Source: Frigoribacterium sp. CG_9.8
Lineage (GTDB): Bacteria > Actinomycetota > Actinomycetes > Actinomycetales > Microbacteriaceae
Direction of reading: 5' to 3'
Length of the DNA stretch: 64,000 nucleotides
NCBI RefSeq assembly: GCF_015751965.1
Contig: NZ_JADOVH010000003.1
Location: 283,736 to 347,735 of the forward strand
The stretch's first letter is position 1. Every line of letters starts with the position of its first letter. The translations under genes were made by a program, and so were the position numbers. Positions 18,174 through 25,900 of this stretch are shown here, in pieces. The notes beneath the pieces are model-generated. The model did not search any database and was not told the DNA's origin. It saw nothing but the letters and a program-made list of their open reading frames with translations.

Positions 18174-18221
18174 CTTGACACCGGCAAGGACATACGGTCG
18201 ATCCGTGCTGGCGAACGGGAG

Positions 18222-18680
18222 CTAGGGCTTCCAGACCATCAGCACAACCACAGCGACCAGGAGCAGGCTCGCGAGACCGGATGCGCCAGCGATCACGCTG
18301 TAGCCGGCGGGACGTGCAGCCATGATTATGCCCTCGGCGCCAGTTGATTCCGTAACGGCATCCGCAACCCTTTTCATCGACGGCACCGTGATGAAGAGGT
18401 TGATTGCCACTGCGATCACGTAGAGCACGATTGAGCCGACAATCCACCCGGTCGACAAGGTCACATTGTTTTGTGGATCAGCAACTTCGATGAGTATGAA
18501 GCCGGATGCCAAGACTACGAGCGAGAGCAGGGTGAAAGTGGATGTCGCCCGCGCGAGGGCCTGCACCTGGGCACCGTTGCGTGCGCGGGCGGCACGCATA
18601 GCGGTCATCGGCAGGATGGCCATAGGACCGACGATGAAGACGGCAGCGATCACGTGCAGAGCAGCAAACAGGATTTCCAA
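18222..18680 (-). CDS. Four-helix integral membrane protein, DUF2269-like
   Basis: The 152-residue protein has four hydrophobic stretches (about residues 3-28, 48-66, 78-98 and 127-150) and an N-terminal FAALHVIAAVFIVGPMAILP pattern typical of small DUF2269-like membrane proteins in actinobacteria. The function of that family is unknown. The start is TTG at 18680, preceded by AAAGG five bases upstream. An imperfect inverted repeat (ttcgacag/ttttgtcaa, about 18689-18705) overlaps the region just upstream and could be a regulator site. Confidence 0.7.
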   Translation of the reverse strand: MEILFAALHVIAAVFIVGPMAILPMTAMRAARARNGAQVQALARATSTFTLLSLVVLASGFILIEVADPQNNVTLSTGWIVGSIVLYVIAVAINLFITVPSMKRVADAVTESTGAEGIIMAARPAGYSVIAGASGLASLLLVAVVVLMVWKP

Positions 18681-19158
18681 GATGACCTTTCGACAGTTTT
18701 GTCAACGGCGTCAGTCCGCGCGGTTCGTGAACCAGCGATCAGGATGCCAATCACTACATGCCCACCGAATGCCCACCACATGCCCACTCCACCGGCATGC
18801 ACCAAATCGGCACTCGCGACACCGGCAGCCCATTGCCTGACCGCCAACCCGGCGCGGCACCATCATTGATCCGAGTGGTTCTCTCCGGCATTTCCAGCAA
18901 ACGAGGGCAAACCGCACACCCACGTCAACAATGAATGGGTGCGTTCAGCATGATGGATTAGTCCGGCTTCACTGGGGACTTAAGGCCCGGTGATGTTCCG
19001 AGCCATCCTGATTGCCGGCCCTCCGGTGACAGCCCTGGATAACAATCTCCGGTGACTCGCGTCGAGCACAGAAATCGAGTACAGACGTCGAGCACAGTCG
19101 TCGAGCACAGTCCCCGAACACAGGTCCGACGTCAAGTCCCGTGGAAATACCCCCGAGG
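18681..19158. other. 478-bp non-coding gap with short degenerate repeats
   Basis: No convincing gene is seen on either strand. The gap holds a cluster of atgcccacc-type repeats (about 18759-18790) and a run of cgagcacag/cgagtacag repeats (about 19058-19112). Both look like local duplication products. No RNA gene or clear terminator was recognised. Confidence 0.6.
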
Positions 19159-19638
19159 TCAGGCGACGAGACCAGGCTCTGCGGACGGCGGCTGTATGCT
19201 TCCCAATTCCGCCGCGACTGACACGATGAGCTCTGCGCAGATTCGAAGGTGCTCTTCGGACATGTCCTTCGTGGCAACACCGAGGGAGACTTCGAATTCG
19301 AGGTAAAGCTCCTCCATCAGTTGATTCGCCGCGGGGGTCAGCTCCAGAAAGAGGCTGCGCCGGTCGCTGGGGTGGTCGACTCGATGCATGAGTTTCGCCT
19401 TGACCAGGCGGGTCGAAATCGCTGTGACGGCACCGGTGGTCATCTCCATCGACTCAGCGAGTTGCTTGGGAGTGAGGCTTCCAGCCTCGGCAACACGTGC
19501 CATTGCGCGCAGTTCGCTTCCGGTGATCCCGGCTTGGATCGCAATACGGTGGCGGTTACTGTCGAGTGCCCGCATCAGGATGAGCGTTGCGGCCGGAAAG
19601 CCGTTGAGAGTGTGTGCTGCCCCGAACTTTTCGTACAC
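19159..19638 (-). CDS. MarR-family transcriptional regulator
   Basis: The 159-residue protein has the winged helix-turn-helix of MarR proteins: SELRAMARVAEAG, then LTPKQLAESMEMTTGAVTAI (recognition helix) and the wing HPSDRRSLFLELT with the conserved D-x-R-S. The start is GTG at 19638 with AGGGG six bases upstream. The dimerisation helices are at both ends. No ligand can be deduced. It may regulate itself or the nearby decayed redox operon (inference). Confidence 0.9.
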   Translation of the reverse strand: MYEKFGAAHTLNGFPAATLILMRALDSNRHRIAIQAGITGSELRAMARVAEAGSLTPKQLAESMEMTTGAVTAISTRLVKAKLMHRVDHPSDRRSLFLELTPAANQLMEELYLEFEVSLGVATKDMSEEHLRICAELIVSVAAELGSIQPPSAEPGLVA

Positions 19639-19703
19639 AGAATCCCCTTATTCATCTGCCTGGTAAGCCGAGTTACCCGCCCGGCCTGCGTATAAATTGA
19701 TCT

Positions 19704-19717
19704 TGAGAATGCTCTCA
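19704..19717. promoter_or_regulatory. Candidate operator upstream of the MarR gene
   Basis: A 5-bp inverted repeat with a 4-base spacer (tgaga atgc tctca) lies 66 bp upstream of the GTG start. On the minus strand a TATA-rich stretch (tttatac) follows it, as expected if the palindrome covers the promoter. Its length and symmetry fit MarR-type sites, but the evidence is weak. Confidence 0.35.
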
Positions 19718-19844
19718 CATGTTACTTCTTAAATGCCTCAGCGTTTGTTCCCGGAATCCTCCACGGTTCCTGTGTAGTCCCAGGGCTGCAATTGGTAGGT
19801 AAGCCGATGACTGATTCGCACCGGTGATGCACAAAATGAAAAGA

Positions 19845-19872
19845 GCTGGAGGCCATCCCGACGGCCCCCAGC
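19845..19872 (-). terminator. Hairpin terminator downstream of the decayed redox operon
   Basis: The arms gctggaggcc and ggcccccagc (one mismatch) enclose an 8-base loop. On the minus strand the stem is followed by tcttttcatttt, about 105 bp after the stop of the ApbE-like gene. On the plus strand it is followed by a five-T run. It could therefore work in both directions. Confidence 0.6.
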
Positions 19873-19976
19873 CGCGCTTTTTATGGCGCATGTCAATTAT
19901 TACAGAATAGTTTGATGATTGCGATTCTTTACTATCAAGGTAATTTCTCAACGGTTTTTTGGTGTTTGCTTCGTCG

Positions 19977-20492
19977 TCATCGTGATTGCGCAAATGCGGC
20001 ACGGAGACCGGTTGTTGCGGTGAGCGAACCATCCCAAGCAACGGTGAGCACGTCTACCGACCAGCGTTCCACGACCGATGCGAGAGTCGTCGGGCCGCCC
20101 GCGATGAGCACATCACCGCCCGCGTTCATGCACCAGTGGTGAAATCCGCTACCCTGCAGTGCATCGGCCGCAGCCTGCATCGCCCGTGCCTTCACTGTGC
20201 CGTTCAGATCGATGACTCCATCCGTACGGTGAGGTGTGAATGCGCCGTCGGTAGCGTCTCGCCAACGGAGGGCACTCGCATACATCGACCTTAATTCGAC
20301 GCTGGAGTCGGTGAGCACCAATTGCCCCGCTGCGATCCGGGAGAACTCAAAGCCTGGTTGGTAGAGGCTGAAACGCTCGTCGAAAGTGCGGAAGCGTGAC
20401 TCGACCACCGCCACGGCATCCGCCGAGGTGGGCAAGTCAGGAAGGGTAAGAGAAACCATCGTGCCCATCGCCTCGAAGAGGTGTGTGCCCAC
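19977..20492 (-). pseudogene. ApbE-like FAD:protein FMN transferase with internal deletion
   Basis: The open frame gives 171 residues, against about 260-300 for ApbE proteins. The N-terminal half is well kept (FEAMGTMVSLTLPD, DERFSLYQPG, AFTPHRTDGVIDLNG, MNAGGDVLIAGG). The text then jumps to PTTLASVVERWSVDVLTVAW, which matches the extreme C-terminus of actinobacterial ApbE. The missing central part (about 90 residues) contains the ATSG and H-x-x-DP-x-T-G motifs needed for FAD and metal binding, so activity is very unlikely. The join lies near 20098, where a gcgggcgg sequence also occurs a few codons earlier. The start is GTG at 20492, four bases after the FMN-binding gene stop. Confidence 0.8.
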
Positions 20493-20496
20493 GCGC

Positions 20497-20814
20497 TCAG
20501 ATAACGGCCTGGTCGAGCGCGGACTGCAGCGAGGTGAGGTAGGCATCGCTGGTGTAGGTCGCACCGCTGACGCTCGATACGATGAAGCTGCCGCTTGCCG
20601 AATCAGCCGGAGCATCGGGCGTTGCAGCCTCCGCTGCAGCAGAGGAAGACGGGGAGGCGGCAGTGCCCGTGCTCGTGCTTGTACTCGCGCCCGTGTTCTC
20701 GCCGATCGAGCTGGCCACCGTCGCATGCGTTACGGCAGCCAGGCCTGCCTGCCAGCCGACGATGAGGATAGCTACGGAGGCGAATATGCCACTGAGTGCT
20801 GCGCGTATTCTCAC
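20497..20814 (-). pseudogene. FMN-binding (FMN_bind) protein lacking the middle of its domain
   Basis: The frame is open for 105 codons. It has a signal anchor (AALSGIFASVAILIVGWQAG) and a Ser/Thr/Ala-rich linker, and ends with SVSGATYTSDAYLTSLQSAL. That last block is the flavinylation motif (S-G-A-T, with the Thr that carries covalent FMN) and C-terminal helix of FMN_bind domains. The first two-thirds of the domain, normally about 60 residues between the linker and this block, is absent. The gap falls near 20575. FMN attachment would need ApbE, whose gene next door is also damaged. The GTG start overlaps the ferredoxin reductase stop. Confidence 0.75.
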
Positions 20815-21906
20815 CAGTCGAACCGTTCTGTGTGGAGCTGATGCTCGGGGATTCCGGCTGTGCGAGCGTCATGCTCGACCAGGTCAAGCCATGAGGTCGG
20901 TCCACAAATATAGAGGTCGGAGTTCTTCAGATCGGGAAATATGCTTCTCAACGTCACACCTCGAGAGGCGTCAGCCTGCGGCATCCACCCCGGGCATCCT
21001 CGAGAAACGCCCGCACCGGGGTGATGCCGATACCGGCGACCATGATGGCGAGCTTGGGGGCCGTTCGTGCGGTATCCGTGAACACGCCGTACGGACCCTC
21101 GAGCGACACACGGGTGCCCGGCCGCACCGCGCTGATCGCACTACTGCCGATGCCGAGTTGGCGCACGGTGATCCGCGCGGCGTCCTCAGTGGGCACCGAT
21201 GACAGAGAGTGGACACCGATGACAGGGAGATCGGGTGTGAGTGCCACCAGGTGCGAGCGGTCCAGAAACGCCAGATGAAGAATTGGCCGCCAGAGATATC
21301 GAGCGAGCGCAGGTTACGCCCGGAAAAGTGGATCGACACCACGCCGCGGGCCACGTTCTCGACCCGGCTGACGCGCACGCGATGTCGGATGGTGGAGACC
21401 AACGGTTCGATGAATCGGTAGGTAGTGATCGACCCGAAGGCGAGTACATACAGAGCGATCCAGTAGACCCTCTCGACACTTCCCGCCGAGAGGATGCCGC
21501 CGACGCTCAACTGGTGTGGAACTGCGAAGAGCACGGCAACGTAGCTCAGCAGGTGTACGAGGTGCCAGCCTTCGTAGCTGAATTTGCGGCGCACGGCCAC
21601 AAGAGAAGTGATCACCACGCCGAGCGAGCGGTGCACAGCGATCGCGCGGTCGTGGCCGACGGTGCGGTCGATGCTGGGGATGCGTGCAGCGAGCTTGATC
21701 ATCACGAGAATGAAGTCGGTACCGATGAGGCCGGCGACGATTCCGATGCTGGTGACGGCATCCGCAACAGAGCCGAACTTTGCCGATCCACCGGTGGCAA
21801 GAAAGAGAGCCGCTGCAGCGGCACCGACAGCCCAGAGGCACGTGACCAGGTGATCTGCTATGCGCTTACCGTGAATGGGATACCGCCAACGTGTGAGTTC
21901 TCACAT
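20811..21906 (-). pseudogene. Ferric-reductase-like membrane ferredoxin/flavodoxin reductase, multiply broken
   Basis: Pieces in two frames add up to an actinobacterial membrane ferredoxin reductase. TRWRYPIHGKRIADHLVTCL to AAVHRSLG-type membrane text follows an ATG-TGA at 21901-21906, so codon 2 is a stop. After IAVHRSLG (near 21619) the text jumps to VVITSLVAVRRKFSYEGWHL, losing about 60 residues. A 20-bp tandem duplication (21188-21225) then shifts the frame between WHSHPISLS and SVPTEDAARITVRQLG. After IGITPVRAFLEDA a second loss removes part of the NAD domain, and the true C-terminus (NSDLYICGPTSWLDLVEHDA, ending at 20811) is in a third position. The gene cannot make a full enzyme. Confidence 0.8.
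21188..21225. repeat. 20-bp tandem duplication that breaks a reading frame
   Basis: The 18-base string agtgggcaccgatgacag and a copy with one change (agtggacaccgatgacag) start 20 bp apart. Removing one 20-bp unit joins PISLS to SVPTEDAARITVRQLG in one frame, exactly as expected for an intact ferredoxin reductase. The duplication is therefore the direct cause of this frameshift. Confidence 0.92.
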
Positions 21907-22092
21907 CTGGGGAATGGCGACCAGCTCGGTCACGGAGGAATCGGAATCTGCGTCGGCCAGAGCCTGGTCTGAGGCTTCGACGATCGACACGACCTGGGCG
22001 TACCCCGCTGCGAGGGCAACTGCGAAGATCACGGCAGCGATCACCGGGTTCCCGATGGTGATCCACGCCCGAATGGGGAGCCGTTGAAGCAC
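21901..22092 (-). CDS. Small single-span membrane protein, 63 residues
   Basis: The product starts at GTG 22092 after a GGAG site and has one hydrophobic segment (GNPVIAAVIFAVALAAGYAQ, residues 14-33) followed by an acidic tail. It is in the same frame as the ferredoxin reductase remnant and is separated from it only by the TGA at 21901-21903. It is either an independent small gene of the redox operon or an N-terminal fragment. I do not recognise a family. Confidence 0.45.
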   Translation of the reverse strand: MLQRLPIRAWITIGNPVIAAVIFAVALAAGYAQVVSIVEASDQALADADSDSSVTELVAIPQM

Positions 22093-22224
22093 AGACCGCT
22101 CCTGTGAGCCTCGAGAGAATAGCCCGACCCGCGCCGCGTCACGATAGCGAGAACTGCTTCACACTGAGCGGGCTGTTGCCGATCGCGGCCCACGAGGATT
22201 CGTGTGAGGCCGCCCCGCTGGGGG

Positions 22225-22953
22225 CTAGACAATGCCGGTGGTGCCGAGCAACGCGCCGATCGTGAAGGTCGCAACGAGCGCGAGAGCACCTCCGATGACG
22301 ACGCGTGCCGCCGCACGGGCCCGACCCGCACCGCCGATGTGGGCGCTGATCAGTCCGGTGGCGGCGAGGGCGAGCAGCACGACCGCGAAGGTCACGGGAA
22401 CGCGAAACTGCTCGGGCGGCAGCAGTATCGCGAGCAACGGGATGACGCCACCGGCAAGGAAGGCCGCCGCGGAAGCAAAGGTGGCGTGCCACGGACTGAC
22501 CACGTCGTTCTGGTCGATGTTGAGCTCAATCGAGAGGTGGGCGGCGAGAGCGTCGTGTGCGGTCAGCTCCGTCGCGACGGTCAGTGCCGTCTCTCGACTC
22601 AGTCCCTTCGCCTGGTACATGCCAGCGAGTTCGGCGAGCTCCTCATCCGGTGTCTCCTCCAGCTCGCGTCGCTCCTTCTCGATCAGAGCGTGCTCACTGT
22701 CGCGTTGGCCGCTCACCGAGACGTATTCGCCGAGGGCCATCGAAATTGCCCCTCCGACTAGGGCGGCAAGTGCGGCGGTGAGAATGGGAGCGGTGGCGGT
22801 GGTGGCACCAGCGACACCGACGGCGATCGCGGCGACGGAGACGATGCCGTCGTTTGCGCCGAGCACTCCGGCTCGAAGCCAGTTGAGCTTCTGCGCAACG
22901 CCGCCCATATGCGGTTCGTTCGCTTGCTGATTGGGGGCGGTCTGGTAGGTCAT
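22225..22953 (-). CDS. VIT1/CCC1-family divalent metal (Fe2+/Mn2+) transporter
   Basis: The 242-residue membrane protein has the family landmarks LRAGVLGANDGIVSVAAI, GAISMALGEYVSVSGQRDSE and the E-rich cytoplasmic metal-binding helix pair (ALIEKERRELEETPDEELAE). It also has HPWHATFASAAAFLAGG-like text before the last two helices. Members move ferrous iron or manganese out of the cytosol in exchange for protons. The ATG at 22953 was chosen because it gives the usual short soluble N-terminus. It is not obviously part of an operon with the decayed reductase downstream. Confidence 0.9.
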   Translation of the reverse strand: MTYQTAPNQQANEPHMGGVAQKLNWLRAGVLGANDGIVSVAAIAVGVAGATTATAPILTAALAALVGGAISMALGEYVSVSGQRDSEHALIEKERRELEETPDEELAELAGMYQAKGLSRETALTVATELTAHDALAAHLSIELNIDQNDVVSPWHATFASAAAFLAGGVIPLLAILLPPEQFRVPVTFAVVLLALAATGLISAHIGGAGRARAAARVVIGGALALVATFTIGALLGTTGIV

Positions 22954-23004
22954 TTGCCTATCAAACCCCCTTTGTGACGGGATTTCCACGAAGGAAAGGC
23001 TCTC

Positions 23005-24333
23005 CTATGCCCGCAGGTGCATAGACCTCTCACGGCGCAGTCGAATCGCCCGATAGGCCACCCCGAGAGCGAGTATTCCGACCCCGGTTGCGACAGCCGT
23101 GAGGGGGAGCGTGACCACGAGGGCGATACATCCCACCACTCCGAGCACCGGGATGATCCGCGGATATCGTCGCTGGTGCGCCCCCTGGCTGAGTGCCGCC
23201 AGGTTCGCCACCAGATAGTAGAGCAACACTCCGAACGAGGAAAAACCGATTGCGCCGCGCACGTCGGCAATGAGGATGATCAGGCACACCATCACCGCGA
23301 GTGTCACCTCCGCGCGGTGGGGAACTCCGAATCGCGGATGTACCGCGGCAAGCCGGCGCGGCAGGTCACCCTCCCGCGCCATCGCGAGAGTCGTGCGACC
23401 GACGCCAGCGATGAGCCCGAGCAGCGCACCGAGGCATGCTGCGGCCGCCCCAACGGTTACCAGCGGGCCAGCCCAGCTCCATCCGCTCGCCTGCACAACC
23501 GCGCCAAGAGGAGCCATCGATACGCCAAGTGCCGCACTGCCGAGACTGCCGAGAAGCACCACTGCGATGGTTGCGTAGATCATCACGGTGAGCGAGAGTG
23601 CGATCACGATAGCCCGCGGGATCGTTCGGGCGGGGTTCTGCACTTCTTCGCCCATTGTGGCGATGCGGGCGTAACCGGCGAAGGCGAAGAAGAGCAGTCC
23701 GGCGGACTGCAGCACCCCGTACCATCCGCGCCCAGTGAGGTCTGCGAATGGGTCGATGCCCAGCCGGGCAACGGATGTTCCCGCGGCGACAACCACTACA
23801 AGCACCGCCAGCACGATCACCACGAGGATGCGGATGAGCATGGCAGTGCGCGTGACACCCCGGTAATTGACCGCCACCAGTACGATGACAGCGGCGATCG
23901 CGGCCGGCTTACCCCAGGCCGCTGGCACCGCGTAGGCGGCAAAAGTGAGTGCCATCGCCGCGCAGCTTGCGGTCTTGCCGACGACGAAACTCCAGCCGGC
24001 GAGAAAGCCCCACCACTCACCGAGCTGCTCCCGGCCGTAGACATAGGTGCCACCGGAGGTGGGGTAGGCCGCGGCGAGCTGGGCGGAGGAGGTGGCATTG
24101 CAGAACGCCACAATCGCGGCGATGACGAGGCCGACGAGCAGGCCGGCGCCCGCGGCCTGAGCAGCGGGCGCGAGGGCGGCAAAAATTCCCGCCCCGATCA
24201 TCGAACCGAGTCCGATGAATACGGCACCGCCGAGACCCAGACTGCGGGCGAGCGCAGGTGCAGCCTCGGGAAAAGGCATGGCGGAGGACTCAGCGGAAGA
24301 ATCGGCGGAGGGCACACGCGCACTGTACGACAT
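23005..24333 (-). CDS. APC-superfamily amino acid permease
   Basis: A transporter of about 440 residues with twelve hydrophobic segments. The first helix carries GLGSMIGAGIFAALAPAAQA, the unwound TM1 substrate-binding motif (G-S-G-I-F-like) of APC permeases, and later text includes FFAFAGYARIATMGEEVQNP, the conserved TM6 region. It probably takes up an amino acid or polyamine with protons; the specificity is unknown. Three in-frame ATGs (24405, 24333, 24279) are possible starts. 24333 gives a modest cytoplasmic N-terminus. It is divergent from the FetB-like gene. Confidence 0.85.
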   Translation of the reverse strand: MSYSARVPSADSSAESSAMPFPEAAPALARSLGLGGAVFIGLGSMIGAGIFAALAPAAQAAGAGLLVGLVIAAIVAFCNATSSAQLAAAYPTSGGTYVYGREQLGEWWGFLAGWSFVVGKTASCAAMALTFAAYAVPAAWGKPAAIAAVIVLVAVNYRGVTRTAMLIRILVVIVLAVLVVVVAAGTSVARLGIDPFADLTGRGWYGVLQSAGLLFFAFAGYARIATMGEEVQNPARTIPRAIVIALSLTVMIYATIAVVLLGSLGSAALGVSMAPLGAVVQASGWSWAGPLVTVGAAAACLGALLGLIAGVGRTTLAMAREGDLPRRLAAVHPRFGVPHRAEVTLAVMVCLIILIADVRGAIGFSSFGVLLYYLVANLAALSQGAHQRRYPRIIPVLGVVGCIALVVTLPLTAVATGVGILALGVAYRAIRLRRERSMHLRA

Positions 24334-24471
24334 CCGCGTAAACGGGTGGGCCGGGTTGCGGGCAGCGTTGTCGGCGCATGGCGAGCAGGGATCCGGGCTG
24401 GCCATGATCTAATCGAGAGCAGGTCGCCGATTGTGTGCGCGCGCAGGATGAAGGTTGGGATGGAGGCGGGA

Positions 24472-25338
24472 ATGACGCCATTCGTCACGATCATCGCAGT
24501 GGCGCTGCTCGCCGCCATCACTCTCATCGTGGTGATCGCTCTGCGGCTCGAGCATCCCTGGCTGCAGCCCTTGGCGGTTCTGCGTGCGGCAGTGCAGTTG
24601 GGCATCCTGAGCGTGATCCTCGGCGGAGTGATCAGTAATATCTGGCTAGTAGCGGCATTCCTCGCCGTGATGGTGATGGCGGCAACCTGGGTTGTGTACC
24701 GACGGTTGGGGGTTGCACCGCACTATCTGCTGCCTATCGTCGCGACCGTGGTTGCAGCATCCGCTGTTCCTCTTGCGGTGGTATTCGCCACCGGTGCCAT
24801 CGCGGGCAGTCCGCGATACCTGCTCGCGCTCGGCGGCATCGTGATCGGCAACACGATGACGGTGTGCACACTGATGGGTCGCTCACTCGGATCGCTCTAC
24901 CTCTCCCAACGTGACGAAATTGAAGCCTGGCTCTCGGTCGGCGCGACACCGCGTCGGTCAGCGCTTCGAGCGGTGCGCTCGGCGGCGTCACTCGCTCTCA
25001 TTCCATCGACCGACCAGACTCGAACCACCGGAATCGTCACCCTTCCCGGTGCCTTTGTCGGTGCGGTGTTCGCCGGAGCATCACCGATTCAAGCTGCCCA
25101 GTTCCAGATCGTCGTGCTCGCTGCGGTGCTCGCGGCAGGAGCGCTCTCGGCCGCAACTTTTACCGCGGTCTTCGGCGCACCCGAAGTGCTGCCGCTCGAG
25201 GAGCGCGCGCTCGGCGAACGCCGCACTCCCTCGCTATCGCGCGCTTCTGGTCGACCTCACGCTCCTGGTCGACCGCACGCTCCTGATCGACCGCACGCTC
25301 CTGGTCGACCTCAAACACCCGGTCAAATCGGGTCTTAG
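24472..25338 (+). CDS. fetB: FetB-like ABC permease (UPF0014 family)
   Basis: The 288-residue membrane protein has the FetB/YbbM signature: VLRAAVQLGILSVILGGVIS, then GIVIGNTMTVCTLMGRSLGS, the cytoplasmic coupling segment with EIEAWLSVGATPRRSA, and IVTLPGAFVGAVFAGASPIQ. FetAB of Escherichia coli exports iron under oxidative stress. No FetA ATPase gene lies next to this one, so its partner must be elsewhere or different. The start at 24472 is set by GGAGG five bases upstream. The C-terminus ends in a GRPHAP repeat from 18-bp duplications, which also contains the regulatory box of the next gene. Confidence 0.85.
   Translation: MTPFVTIIAVALLAAITLIVVIALRLEHPWLQPLAVLRAAVQLGILSVILGGVISNIWLVAAFLAVMVMAATWVVYRRLGVAPHYLLPIVATVVAASAVPLAVVFATGAIAGSPRYLLALGGIVIGNTMTVCTLMGRSLGSLYLSQRDEIEAWLSVGATPRRSALRAVRSAASLALIPSTDQTRTTGIVTLPGAFVGAVFAGASPIQAAQFQIVVLAAVLAAGALSAATFTAVFGAPEVLPLEERALGERRTPSLSRASGRPHAPGRPHAPDRPHAPGRPQTPGQIGS
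25249..25320. repeat. Four 18-bp tandem repeats in the fetB 3' end
   Basis: Copies of ggtcgaccgcacgctcct occur four times in a row, the last one degenerate. They add six residues each (GRPHAP) to the permease tail, so the reading frame is preserved. Confidence 0.92.
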
Positions 25339-25346
25339 GTCCCTTG
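25327..25346. promoter_or_regulatory. DosR/DevR-box-like palindrome upstream of universal stress gene
   Basis: The core gggtcttaggtccc (25330-25343) matches 12 of 14 core positions, and 14 of 20 overall, of the mycobacterial DosR box TTSGGGACTWWAGTCCCSAA. It ends 32 bp before the ATG of the stress-protein gene. It shares an unusual GGGTC left half with the second box at 32743-32762, which supports recognition by one regulator. A DevR-like regulator is encoded at 34640. Confidence 0.65.
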
Positions 25347-25378
25347 TCTCTGACAACCGCACGGCGTCAACTGGAATT

Positions 25379-25834
25379 ATGCAACCACTGAGTGACTCCG
25401 CAGCACCCCCGCAATCACCGCGCCGGGTCGGGCACATCATCGTGGGGGTGGACGGATCCAAGGCATCCCTCCGCGCCCTCGCCAAGGCGGCCACTCTCGC
25501 CGACGCGCTGAACACCGAACTGCGAATCCTCACCACCTGGAAGTTCTTCGCCGACTACAACGGCATCGGCGGCACCGATTGGTCACCAGAGAACGACGCC
25601 AGAGAAATTTTGGATGATGCGAGTCACCGACAGTTCGGAGACTCGCTGCCGCACTGGGTGACGACCGGCTCAGTCGAGGGAAGCCCAGCACAGCGACTTA
25701 TCGACGCGAGCGAGGGGGCGGAGATGATCGTGCTCGGCAGCCGAGGCCACGGAGGGGTGATGGGCCTTCTGCTCGGATCGGTGAGTTCAGCCTGCGCGGA
25801 GAAGGCGCACTGCCCGGTGCTCGTGGTCCACTGA
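25379..25834 (+). CDS. Universal stress protein, single UspA domain
   Basis: The 151-residue protein has the ATP-binding UspA pattern: HIIVGVDGSKASLRALAKAA at the N-terminus, and VLGSRGHGGVMGLLLGSVSS (G-x2-G-x9-G-S) with CPVLVV at the end. ATP-binding Usp proteins of actinobacteria are induced by hypoxia and stasis. The ATG at 25379 starts right before the domain and follows the DosR-like box, which suggests control by the nearby two-component pair. Confidence 0.92.
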   Translation: MQPLSDSAAPPQSPRRVGHIIVGVDGSKASLRALAKAATLADALNTELRILTTWKFFADYNGIGGTDWSPENDAREILDDASHRQFGDSLPHWVTTGSVEGSPAQRLIDASEGAEMIVLGSRGHGGVMGLLLGSVSSACAEKAHCPVLVVH

Positions 25835-25858
25835 ATGCTTGTGGTCCACTGAATGCTT
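25823..25858. repeat. 18-bp tandem duplication at a gene end
   Basis: Two copies of gtggtccactgaatgctt span and follow the stop codon of the universal stress protein gene, so the last codons and the stop are repeated just downstream. A partial third copy follows. Confidence 0.9.
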
Positions 25859-25900
25859 GTGGCCTGCTGAACGAACGCATGTGCGGCCGCGCACGCGTGC

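Larger units (their letters stand above)
19639..19976. other. 338-bp regulatory gap upstream of the MarR gene
   Basis: The stretch is more A/T-rich than its surroundings, holds the putative MarR promoter and operator next to the gene, and holds a strong hairpin at 19845-19872 near its centre. No open reading frame with coding character was seen. Confidence 0.6.

Noticed and set aside
23017..24471. A long plus-strand frame running into the FetB gene
   Set aside because: Its first 480 codons are antisense to the APC permease and are His/Arg-rich shadow text. FetB itself starts at 24472 with a GGAGG site.
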